Shown: in pieces, positions 17,152 through 24,364 of the stretch
Layout: each line of letters opens with the position of its first letter
Numbering within the stretch: position 1 is the stretch's first letter
Assembly (NCBI GenBank): GCA_037143335.1
Contig: JBAWZA010000001.1
Coordinates: forward strand, 124,001-188,000
DNA length: 64,000 nt
Source of the DNA: PALSA-1296 sp037143335
Lineage (GTDB): Bacteria > Bacteroidota > Ignavibacteria > Palsa-1295
Direction of reading: 5' to 3'
Program-made: the position numbers and the translations under genes
Notes under the pieces: model-generated
The model's input: only the letters and a program-made list of their open reading frames with translations
Told to the model about the DNA's origin: nothing
Databases searched by the model: none

Positions 17152-17646
17152 ATGAGACAAATTTCACTCATACTTATACTCCTACTGACGGTCTCAGTCA
17201 CGAATGTTTGCAGTGCACACGATATTCATATCAGCTACGCACAAGCCGAGTTGAAGGGGAATACATTGTCCGTTAAAGTATCCTATTACAAGGATGATTT
17301 CTCGAAAGCAGTGAAGAGTTGGTATCAAGGAAGAGCAGACCATTTTTCGGACGAGCAATTCAAAGATGCAGAGTTCGAGTATGTGAAAAATTATTTCCGA
17401 GTCGCTACGAATGGGGATAACAAAGGAATCGTCGCTCCGAAGCTCATGAGCCGAACTGATGATGGCTCCACAGTTGTGATGCAGCTTGAATATACTTGTG
17501 CCAATCCATCACAGATAACAATTGATCACCGTGTTCTCTTCAAAGAATATTCCGATCAGATGAACATCTTTTTTATCAAAGCTTTTGGCAAAGAAGAAAA
17601 TCACATCTTTACGCCTTCAAAACCTACGATACAAATTAAGCCGTAA
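17152..17646 (+). CDS. DUF6702 family exported protein
   Basis: 164 residues with signal peptide (ISLILILLLTVSVTNVCSA) directly followed by HDIHISYAQAELKGNTLSVK, the start typical of DUF6702 proteins, which are usually encoded beside HupE/UreJ genes in Bacteroidota. The mature part is beta-rich with a charged YYKDDFSKAV segment and conserved HRVLFKEYSDQMNI. It begins with His immediately after the predicted cleavage site, which could be an N-terminal metal-binding His; that is speculation. The stop overlaps the HupE start (TAATG), so the pair is translationally coupled. Confidence 0.78.
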   Translation: MRQISLILILLLTVSVTNVCSAHDIHISYAQAELKGNTLSVKVSYYKDDFSKAVKSWYQGRADHFSDEQFKDAEFEYVKNYFRVATNGDNKGIVAPKLMSRTDDGSTVVMQLEYTCANPSQITIDHRVLFKEYSDQMNIFFIKAFGKEENHIFTPSKPTIQIKP

Positions 17647-18212
17647 TGGGACAGCAATTTTCTACATTTTTTGGGATCGGATTCTATCATATCCTTGAAG
17701 GATACGATCACCTTCTCTTCCTACTCGGACTTATTATTGTTACGAAGGATTTTCGTTCGCTCTTCAAAGTTATTTCTGCATTTACCGTTGCTCACTCAAC
17801 AACACTGATTCTTTCGGCTCTCGGCATTTTATCTTTGCCACCTGTTATTACGGAGTCATTAATTGCCTTATCAATAGTATATGTCGGGATCGAGAATGTG
17901 GTCAGAAAAGAAACGAAGAACAGATGGATCGTCGCCGGAAGTTTTGGCCTCATTCACGGCGCGGGATTCTCCGGGCATCTCACCGATATACTAAAAGGGA
18001 TGATCGAAGGTGGCAACGTCTTTATACCTCTGACAGGGTTCAATGTGGGTATCGAGATAGGTCAGATCGTTGTCATATCAGTCGTATTTCCACTCATGTG
18101 GGTTGTGAGAAAATACGGCAAAGAAAAAGAAATCGTGCAAGAAGTATCTCGTGTGATAGCGGCTGTCGGTGCAGTGCTGTTAGTTTTCCGAGCTTTTGGG
18201 ATGAATCCGTGA
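17646..18212 (+). CDS. HupE/UreJ-like membrane protein
   Basis: 188 residues with about five or six TM segments. The conserved HupE/UreJ_2 features are GIGFYHILEGYDHLLFLLGL (His and Asp in TM1), AFTVAHSTTL (TM2/3) and GLIHGAGFSGHL (TM4). Family members in hydrogenase and urease clusters are thought to move nickel, but this subfamily sits beside DUF6702 and DUF4331 genes with no nickel enzyme in view, so the substrate is open. It overlaps DUF6702 by one base. With the TPR and DUF6702 genes it probably forms one transcription unit. Confidence 0.88.
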   Translation: MGQQFSTFFGIGFYHILEGYDHLLFLLGLIIVTKDFRSLFKVISAFTVAHSTTLILSALGILSLPPVITESLIALSIVYVGIENVVRKETKNRWIVAGSFGLIHGAGFSGHLTDILKGMIEGGNVFIPLTGFNVGIEIGQIVVISVVFPLMWVVRKYGKEKEIVQEVSRVIAAVGAVLLVFRAFGMNP

Positions 18213-18264
18213 CCTCGAGTAAAACTTCTAACAAATCATATCCAATCAAAAAGTCTAATCGGGA

Positions 18265-18732
18265 ATGAAATTCTTTTATCTCATATTCTTAGCTCTATCG
18301 GTGTCTGGGTTGTATGGGCAGTCAGCAGGAGATAGAATACTTTCCCAATCCTCGGATAGAATTGTGCGAACGGGTAGTGCGAGCTATCAGAACACTCAGC
18401 AATACTTGACTCTGACTGTTCTAAACTCGAACCTCAGCGACAAAATCGTCCCTTATAATTCGGGAATAGCGAGCATTCCAATTGAAATCCTACCCAATGA
18501 TACACCAATGTCTGAATCTCTGGTGACGAATTTCGTCAATGGAGTTTTCAATCTCTCAACATCATACCAAATAGGAGCATTTGAGATTTCGGCGAACCTC
18601 TCAAATATCTTGGATATTTCTGCCAATGCCATTGAACCCGATGCCTTCAATAGGATATTTGGGGATGTTGGGCTTATCTACACGCCCGGAGTACCTCGCT
18701 CAGTGTGGCTTGGTATAGCTTGTCAATTTTAA
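18265..18732 (+). CDS. Small outer-membrane-barrel-like protein (possible TonB-receptor C-terminal fragment)
   Basis: 155 residues with a signal peptide ending near LYGQSA (residue 20). The C-terminal ~65 residues read like the last strands of a TonB-dependent receptor barrel: GVFNLSTSYQIGAFEISANL, LSNILD, FGDVGLIYTPGVPRS, VWLGIACQF, ending in Phe as outer-membrane barrels do. No plug domain or full barrel is present, so this is either a trimmed remnant with its signal peptide retained or a genuine mini protein that would need to oligomerise. It lies 52 bases after the HupE-like gene. Function unknown. Confidence 0.5.
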   Translation: MKFFYLIFLALSVSGLYGQSAGDRILSQSSDRIVRTGSASYQNTQQYLTLTVLNSNLSDKIVPYNSGIASIPIEILPNDTPMSESLVTNFVNGVFNLSTSYQIGAFEISANLSNILDISANAIEPDAFNRIFGDVGLIYTPGVPRSVWLGIACQF

Positions 18733-18818
18733 GAACCTGTTCCCCCGAACTCTTATCCCTTGCCTGCTGTTATTAGCGTCCCGAAAAAAAACGGGGAAAT
18801 AACTTTAATTAAGACACT

Positions 18819-19070
18819 ATGCCGCAACATAAGGGCGCTGAACGCCGAGTACGCTTATCTGAGAAACGTCGCATTGCCAATAAGGGCACAAAGATTGCTA
18901 TGCGCAATCTATTCAAGGAATTTGATCCAGCCGCTCCGACTGCTGGTGATTCGCTCAAAAAGCTCCAATCTACACTCGATCGCTTAGCGAGAAAAGGGAT
19001 CATCAAGAAGAATTTCGCCGCTAACAAGAAATCCAAATTAGCAAGATCCATCAAAAAAGTGACTGCGTAA
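18819..19070 (+). CDS. rpsT: 30S ribosomal protein S20
   Basis: 83-residue basic protein with the S20 pattern: MPQHKGAERRVRLSEKRRIA then NKGTKIAMRNLFKEF, and the C-terminal KKLQSTLDRLARKGIIKKNF, AANKKSKLAR. It binds 16S rRNA early in 30S assembly. It is monocistronic and ends with a good terminator 28 bases after the stop. The 86-base leader contains CCCG(A)8CGGG, a weak hairpin. S20 leaders are often autoregulatory in other bacteria, but no specific element is recognised here. Confidence 0.93.
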   Translation: MPQHKGAERRVRLSEKRRIANKGTKIAMRNLFKEFDPAAPTAGDSLKKLQSTLDRLARKGIIKKNFAANKKSKLARSIKKVTA

Positions 19071-19097
19071 GCATCTCTCAATCGCTGAGAAGCTTTT

Positions 19098-19124
19098 AGC
19101 CTGTCCTCTGGATGGGCTTTTTTT
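19098..19124 (+). terminator. rpsT terminator
   Basis: AGCCTGTCC pairs with GGATGGGCT (with G-T pairs) around TCT, followed by six T. The T-run abuts the stop codon of the convergent small gene. Confidence 0.8.
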
Positions 19125-19404
19125 ATGCCCCGACTCTGGATTCCTGTCTGGCTTTGGCAACTTCGTCTTCGATTGCTTCGCGGAGGGCGGGGGCGATGAA
19201 GATGTTATCTAAGCCGAATTCGTGCAGACCGATGGCGAGGGTGCGCGTTTTGCGTGTGATGGTGGAGCGACGGTTGATGACGAGCATCTTTTCTTCGCGG
19301 AGCAGACAGTAGCCGCCTTCAAAATTACCAGTCTCGAAGCGGAGCTTCAGACCCATTTCCGATGCAAGTGCTTTAAGAGATTCGAGAAGTTCTTCGCTTG
19401 TCAA
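19123..19404 (-). CDS. Small conserved-looking hypothetical protein
   Basis: 93 residues: an N-terminal charged helix (SEELLESLKALASEMGLKLR), a short beta hairpin with GGYCLLREEKMLVINRR, then LGLD-like and acidic helices (IFIAPALREAIEDEV). The pattern 'GG.C.l..e..l.iN...' is often seen in small FCB-group proteins annotated only as hypothetical, so it is probably a real gene, but no function is known. The last codons overlap the rpsT terminator T-run and share a stretch with the repeat near 13411. The 96-aa gene upstream is on the same strand, 32 bases away. Confidence 0.65.
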   Translation of the reverse strand: MTSEELLESLKALASEMGLKLRFETGNFEGGYCLLREEKMLVINRRSTITRKTRTLAIGLHEFGLDNIFIAPALREAIEDEVAKARQESRVGA

Positions 19405-19436
19405 GTTAGTTGGTAGTGTTTATTCGTTTGCAGAGG

Positions 19437-19727
19437 TTAGGCTAATTTGCCTGTGGTATCAATTGTGATTCCGCCGTGATCAATGATGTGAAGCTGTTCG
19501 GTGATATGAGCAACGACATCGCTTATCGGAAGTGACTTCGGGTTGAAACGCGAGCGCGCCGCATCAACCGCTTCTTGTAGCGAGCCAAGTTCACCACGAA
19601 GATAGAGCCAAACATGATACCCTAAACGATTGCGATCGTTTGGTTCAACAGTTGGTACAGCACGAACAGATGCGTAGGCCTTTTCAGCAAGCTCAGTATC
19701 ATGCGCTACGGTTACGTTAATGGACAT
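19437..19727 (-). CDS. Small hypothetical protein
   Basis: 96 residues with no signal peptide or TM helix: MSINVTVAHDTELAEKAYAS, a Pro/Asn loop (TVEPNDRNRLGYHVW), two helices (GSLQEAVDAARSRF, ISDVVAHITEQLHII) and DHGGITIDTTG. No family recognised. It lies 14 bases downstream of the M1 peptidase on the same strand, so it is probably co-transcribed with it and the next small gene. Confidence 0.55.
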   Translation of the reverse strand: MSINVTVAHDTELAEKAYASVRAVPTVEPNDRNRLGYHVWLYLRGELGSLQEAVDAARSRFNPKSLPISDVVAHITEQLHIIDHGGITIDTTGKLA

Positions 19728-19741
19728 GTGCGTAAAGAAAA

Positions 19742-21718
19742 TTACTTCGTAAAAACAAATTGCCCCTTGGCTATTAACTTGTCATTCAACATAAGCAAGG
19801 CAAAATATGTCCCGCTCTCAAGCCCTTCGGTGCTAAAAAAATATTGGACTAACTGTGTGCCACTATCCATTTTCTCCGATTCCGGCGTGATTTTTCGGAC
19901 TTCATTTCCTTGAGTGTCATAGAGAAGTAATCTTGTTTGAGTATCCGAAGAGATGCTCATCGCAGATGGCATAGCGTGCTGTGCGATCATGTGTGTAGCA
20001 TTCGAGGGATTCGGCACGAACCGCAACTCTGGTATCTTCTCAGGTTCAAAACTACTAATAGCTCCAAGTTTAACTGCTCCGTTCAATTTTTTAATAATTG
20101 CTCCATCTGGATCGAAGACGATACTATCTGGGATGAATGAGTTTTGGAAGGATGCCTCACTTATCCGCAGAGTGTCAAGTAGAACTTCGTGTCGTTCCGA
20201 TTTCCCACCAAACGTTCGCGCCTCCACAATGATAGGCTGACGGAAAAATCCGATTCGCACTGAATCCTGTGTTTGCAACATCTGCAAGCGAACAGTCGAA
20301 TCATGCTTTGACCATGTAACTGTGATTGCAGGGTGGCCGATTCCGAACATCCACTCTGCAACGAAATATCTCAAATCGCGCATCAAGGTATCTTCTACGA
20401 TACCTTGAAAATCTTCGGTTGTAGCATTGGAGTAAGCCGTGTACTTACCGTACGCTCTGAGACCAGTAAAAAAATTTGCATCACCAAGTGTATATCGTAG
20501 CATTCCCAATACCGCAGCGCCTTTATTGTAAATAACAGGCGGATAGTTGTTGCGTGGGTGAGTGTAGTAGGGTGCACCGAATAGTGAGATCGTGTCTTGA
20601 CCTTTTGTTAACGCGCTGGCGATATTCGAGTGCTGAGTTTGCCAATACGCCTTCTCCCCTGAAAACCGCTCCTGAAAAAGAGCTTCGCTATACGTTGCGA
20701 ATCCCTCATTGAGCCAGGGTTCATTAAAATCAAAACAAGTTGTCTTATCTCCCCACCATTGATGGGCAAGTTCGTGAACAGCAGTGGTATTATTCGTATC
20801 CAAAACTGAATTGACGAGAGTGATCATTGTCTGATGCTCCATCGAGCCGATGGGCGCGATGACGTAACCGACTTTCTCGAAAGGATATTCACCAAAGAGC
20901 GAGTCGAAATAGACTAATGCTTTCACAACTCTCTTTTCCATCAAGGTACGTGCTTTTGCTGTATCTTTTGCAAAGGAATAGACATCGAATGGGATGTTGA
21001 GTGGATTCTTGATACTAAGTTTCTGGAATGGACCAAAAGCAAAGGTCAGCAAATAGGTTGCGATTGGATGCGTGATTTTCCATTCATAAAAATTCGTCTT
21101 GCCACCGTCTGTGCCAGCTAAATATCCTGTGAGTAAACCATTAGATACGACAATCCCAGAAGTATCAGCAAAAAAACGAAGCGTCACAGAATCAGCTTTA
21201 TCATCGGGTTCATCAAAACATGGAAGCCAATGTCGTGTGCATGATACATACGGAGCATTAAATCCTACTCCCATCGCAAACATCATGTTCCCTTCGTTAT
21301 GCACACCGCCCCATTTGTTTGTACCTTCCTCAACCATCCCTTTTCCGTGGTAATAAGTTTTGACAGTGAAGTTTGAACCATTGTGGTATTGGCCAGGGAA
21401 GCCGACGACCTTATACATCCCGTCTGAGTCTGGGGTCAAGAATGTTGCAGGCGCATCGTCAACGAAGACACTGTCAATCTCAATGAATTTGGCATGTTGC
21501 ACAATCTCGGTGATTTCGCCCATCGAAAGTACGTTCATCTCGACCCAACCGGAAATCGTATTTTGTTTCCGGTCAAGCCAAATCGTTGCTTTATAGGACT
21601 TAACATCATAGCTTTTCATCTGATTTAGCCGAACGAGCGGAGCAAGCTGTCCCTGTGATGTCTCCGAAAGAATCATCATTCCAACGAATGCAACCAAAAT
21701 GTGTGAAAATCGTATCAT
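19742..21718 (-). CDS. Secreted M1-family metalloaminopeptidase with T9SS sorting domain
   Basis: 658 residues. Signal peptide at 1-23 (ILVAFVGMMILSETSQGQ). The M1 core has the zinc site HELAHQWWGDKT and downstream NEGFATYSEALF (second Glu ligand, about 332), and RHWLPCFDEPDDKA in the N-terminal domain. The substrate-binding GxMEN motif reads GSMEHQ, so the usual Asn is replaced. The C-terminal ~90 residues (RFVPNPSNATHM, TRLLLYDTQGNEV, SGTYFALLML) form a type A T9SS sorting domain. It probably trims peptides outside the cell for nutrition. Two small unknown genes follow on the same strand. Confidence 0.9.
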   Translation of the reverse strand: MIRFSHILVAFVGMMILSETSQGQLAPLVRLNQMKSYDVKSYKATIWLDRKQNTISGWVEMNVLSMGEITEIVQHAKFIEIDSVFVDDAPATFLTPDSDGMYKVVGFPGQYHNGSNFTVKTYYHGKGMVEEGTNKWGGVHNEGNMMFAMGVGFNAPYVSCTRHWLPCFDEPDDKADSVTLRFFADTSGIVVSNGLLTGYLAGTDGGKTNFYEWKITHPIATYLLTFAFGPFQKLSIKNPLNIPFDVYSFAKDTAKARTLMEKRVVKALVYFDSLFGEYPFEKVGYVIAPIGSMEHQTMITLVNSVLDTNNTTAVHELAHQWWGDKTTCFDFNEPWLNEGFATYSEALFQERFSGEKAYWQTQHSNIASALTKGQDTISLFGAPYYTHPRNNYPPVIYNKGAAVLGMLRYTLGDANFFTGLRAYGKYTAYSNATTEDFQGIVEDTLMRDLRYFVAEWMFGIGHPAITVTWSKHDSTVRLQMLQTQDSVRIGFFRQPIIVEARTFGGKSERHEVLLDTLRISEASFQNSFIPDSIVFDPDGAIIKKLNGAVKLGAISSFEPEKIPELRFVPNPSNATHMIAQHAMPSAMSISSDTQTRLLLYDTQGNEVRKITPESEKMDSGTQLVQYFFSTEGLESGTYFALLMLNDKLIAKGQFVFTK

Positions 21719-21805
21719 TAGCCCGTATATGAAAATGAGTCGTAAAAACTGTCAACCGAACTTACAACAGCCTAATCTAAGTTCTATTGGTATCAGAAAC
21801 AATAA

Positions 21806-22984
21806 ATGCCAACACAGAGCATAACACCAAATCACTCAGAGAAACTTCCTAACCATATTGTCGCCCATAGCGACGAAATGCGGGAGTTGCTATCTGTTGT
21901 TCGAGCGGTCGCACCGACGCTGATTACCATTCTCCTAACCGGGGAGAGCGGAACAGGGAAGGAAGTATTCGCTCGTCTTATCCATGATTGGAGTATGCGT
22001 GGCATTGGTCCGTTCATTACAGTGAACTGCGGAGCAATACCCGAAGGTCTGATTGAGAGCGAATTATTTGGTCACGAAAAAGGCTCGTTCACAGGTGCAT
22101 CCTCGGAGCGCAAGGGATTTTTCGAAGCCGCCAAGGGGGGCACGATATTTTTGGATGAGATCGGCGAGATGCCACTCACTGCGCAAGTGAAGTTGTTACG
22201 TGTGCTCGAGACAGGCAAGTTCACTCGCGTCGGTTCGAGCGCCGAGCGGACGACGGATGCGCGCGTCATTGCCGCCACGAATCGTGACCTTGAGCATGAA
22301 GTTCGTGATGGTAAATTCAGAGCAGATCTATTTTACCGCCTCCGTGCAGTCATGCTCAGACTTCCACCACTTCGGAATCGGAGAGAAGACATTCCATTTT
22401 TGGTAGATGCAATTTTGGAGGATTCGGTGAAGCGACATTCGCTCGTCCATACTCCGCATCTTGAACCCGAAGCAATTTCGGAATTGACAACGAATGAGTG
22501 GCGTGGAAATATCAGAGAATTACGAAATACGCTCGAACAACTTTCTGTCATGTCATTCTCACCACTACATCATGCTTCGCTCGGAATAATCACGGGTGAG
22601 GATGTGCGTAGCGTGTTGCACAAATCAATTGAGGGTGAGATTAGTACCCATCACACTTTTGCACTCTCGCAATTACCGCCTCCACCACAGCAGAGTTCGG
22701 AGTTGGCACTGATTTATCGGGCATTGTTGGAGCTCCGTCTCGAGATTGGACAAATCAAAGAAATGCTTGCTCCACAGAAGAATGATGCACGTCTTGCCCT
22801 GCCATTAGGGAATGTATTACCCGATCTATCGTTCAACGAACTCAATATGAAACTGCAAGAGGAAGCATTGATTCATCAAGCACTCAGGAGATTCGAAGGT
22901 GATAGGAAGCTTGCCGCGCAGGCGCTTGGGATTAGTGAACGATCACTCTACAGAAAACTAAAAGAATTTGAAGAGGAAAAATAA
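21806..22984 (+). CDS. Sigma-54-dependent activator (AAA+ and Fis-type HTH, no receiver)
   Basis: 392 residues. The AAA+ domain runs from about 22 to 245: Walker A GESGTGKE, the sigma-54 contact loop ELFGHEKGSFTGA (GAFTGA with Ser at position 2), Walker B GGTIFLDEIGEMP, AATNRDLE sensor and FRADLFYRLR arginine fingers. The C-terminal helix-turn-helix is FEGDRKLAAQALGISERSL. No receiver or PAS domain precedes the ATPase, so activity is not set by phosphorylation of this chain. It overlaps lptE by one base (TAATG), an arrangement common in Bacteroidota that suggests a link to envelope stress or LPS export. Confidence 0.93.
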   Translation: MPTQSITPNHSEKLPNHIVAHSDEMRELLSVVRAVAPTLITILLTGESGTGKEVFARLIHDWSMRGIGPFITVNCGAIPEGLIESELFGHEKGSFTGASSERKGFFEAAKGGTIFLDEIGEMPLTAQVKLLRVLETGKFTRVGSSAERTTDARVIAATNRDLEHEVRDGKFRADLFYRLRAVMLRLPPLRNRREDIPFLVDAILEDSVKRHSLVHTPHLEPEAISELTTNEWRGNIRELRNTLEQLSVMSFSPLHHASLGIITGEDVRSVLHKSIEGEISTHHTFALSQLPPPPQQSSELALIYRALLELRLEIGQIKEMLAPQKNDARLALPLGNVLPDLSFNELNMKLQEEALIHQALRRFEGDRKLAAQALGISERSLYRKLKEFEEEK

Positions 22985-23478
22985 TGTATAAGAAGCTGTT
23001 CTCTATTTTACTGTTTGCGCTATACTTTTTTTCGGGTTGTTACTCGTTTACCGGAGCAAGCCTTCCTGCTGGAATTAAGAGCATTGCTATCCCACTTGCA
23101 GCCGACAACTCAAACTTTGCGCAAGCGGATTTGCGGCAAAAGCTGACAGATCAATTGGTTCAGAAATTTACGCACGATGGTTCGTTGCAAGTTCGCGATA
23201 GAAGTTCATCCGATGCATTACTTGACGTAACGATTACGAGTATCTCCGATTTGCCGACGGGTGTCTCGGCAGATCAAGTGACAAACAAACGGATTACGAT
23301 TTCAGTGGAAGCCACGTATCGTGATATGAAGAAACAGAAATTATTTTGGACTCGCACTTTTCAGCAAACGGCTGATTATCCCATCTCTGCAGCACTTGCC
23401 GGACAACAAACCGCACTCAAAAATGCCGAGGACAAACTCTCCGACGAGTTGCTCTTAGGAGTTATTTCGAATTGGTGA
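22984..23478 (+). CDS. lptE: LPS-assembly lipoprotein LptE-like
   Basis: 164 residues with a lipobox (ALYFFSGC, Cys ~18) followed by YSFTGASLPAGIKSIAIP, the typical LptE start in Bacteroidota. Middle: DLRQKLTDQLVQKFTHDG, VTITSISDLP, FWTRTFQQTADYP. In the outer membrane LptE plugs the LptD barrel that inserts LPS. It is coupled to the sigma-54 activator gene by a 1-base overlap and its last 17 bases overlap the convergent lysE-type gene. Confidence 0.85.
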   Translation: MYKKLFSILLFALYFFSGCYSFTGASLPAGIKSIAIPLAADNSNFAQADLRQKLTDQLVQKFTHDGSLQVRDRSSSDALLDVTITSISDLPTGVSADQVTNKRITISVEATYRDMKKQKLFWTRTFQQTADYPISAALAGQQTALKNAEDKLSDELLLGVISNW

Positions 23479-24214
23479 TGGAATCCATTGTTTTTTGATA
23501 TTGCACATTCCACCGCGTATCAACTTCTTTCCAATTTGTTTTCCAAATTATCTGATAGCCGAAATACAGACCAAATGCTAACATCGCTCCGCCAGTGAAA
23601 TGGTTAATCCTTCTGAGTGTGAGAGGTTTGAGCGACGTAGAGCGTTTTGCAAAATAGCGAACGACTGTGAAGAACCAACCAGCGGTGCCGATGCCTGCCC
23701 CAATCGCAAACCCGAGAGCTGATGAGTAACCTGTGAGTGAGATGCCTTGATTATTCCAGAATGAACTGATGAATATCCACTCTGGTACACCAGCAATGTT
23801 TGAGGCATAGAGAAGAACTCCGAGAAAAAATGAGCCAACATAGCTTGCCTTTTTTAACGGTAATCTTGAAAGCCGCTCTTCACCTTTGAGTTCGCGCTTT
23901 GTATCGGCTGCCGAAGGAGCAAAGGGTTGAGTCTCTTTTTTCGAAAGGAGAGAAGTAATCCCAAGATAGAGCAATAATCCGAAGCCAAGGATCTTGAATG
24001 AAAGATTGAAAATAGGGGAGTTCAGTAAGAATACATTGATCTGCGTAGCACCTCCGCAATAGATCACATCCATCAGTGCTCCGCCAAGTCCGACGACAAA
24101 TCCATGTTTGTAGTTTAGATTTATTGTACGCGAAATCGCTGCCGCATTTGTCGGTCCGATCGGCATGGAAATCAGCCACCCAGACATAAATCCTACGATT
24201 ATTGCTAAAATCAT
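23462..24214 (-). CDS. LysE-family exporter
   Basis: 250-residue inner-membrane protein with about six TM segments. The N-terminus (GFMSGWLISMPIGPTNAAAI then SRTINLNYKHGFVVGLGGAL) is the family signature with conserved PIGP. It is longer than most LysE/RhtB transporters owing to a charged loop near residues 95-115 (KKETQPFAPSAADTKRELKG) and a C-terminal tail. LysE relatives export amino acids or related small molecules; the substrate is unknown. The 3' end overlaps lptE convergently. Confidence 0.83.
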   Translation of the reverse strand: MILAIIVGFMSGWLISMPIGPTNAAAISRTINLNYKHGFVVGLGGALMDVIYCGGATQINVFLLNSPIFNLSFKILGFGLLLYLGITSLLSKKETQPFAPSAADTKRELKGEERLSRLPLKKASYVGSFFLGVLLYASNIAGVPEWIFISSFWNNQGISLTGYSSALGFAIGAGIGTAGWFFTVVRYFAKRSTSLKPLTLRRINHFTGGAMLAFGLYFGYQIIWKTNWKEVDTRWNVQYQKTMDSITNSK

Positions 24215-24219
24215 TGATG

Positions 24220-24227
24220 CAAAGATA
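24220..24227 (-). promoter_or_regulatory. -7 box of the lysE-type gene, 5 bases before the start
   Basis: Minus-strand TATCTTTG fits TAnnTTTG exactly and is followed by CATCA and the ATG at 24212-24214. This predicts a leaderless or almost leaderless mRNA. Confidence 0.5.
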
Positions 24228-24364
24228 CCTCCGCGAAGAACCGATCAAATAATTTATACCGATAGCACTTGATTAGATGTCTGTCACAAAATAAGTTGTA
24301 TTTTTGTATGTTGATGAATCTTACAATCGAATTTGCGATAGGGTAAAATCATTTTTGTAGAACT

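Noticed and set aside
18776..18799. CCCG(A)8CGGG hairpin upstream of rpsT as a terminator or riboswitch
   Set aside because: A 4-bp stem with an all-A loop and no T-run is too weak, and no riboswitch consensus is visible.
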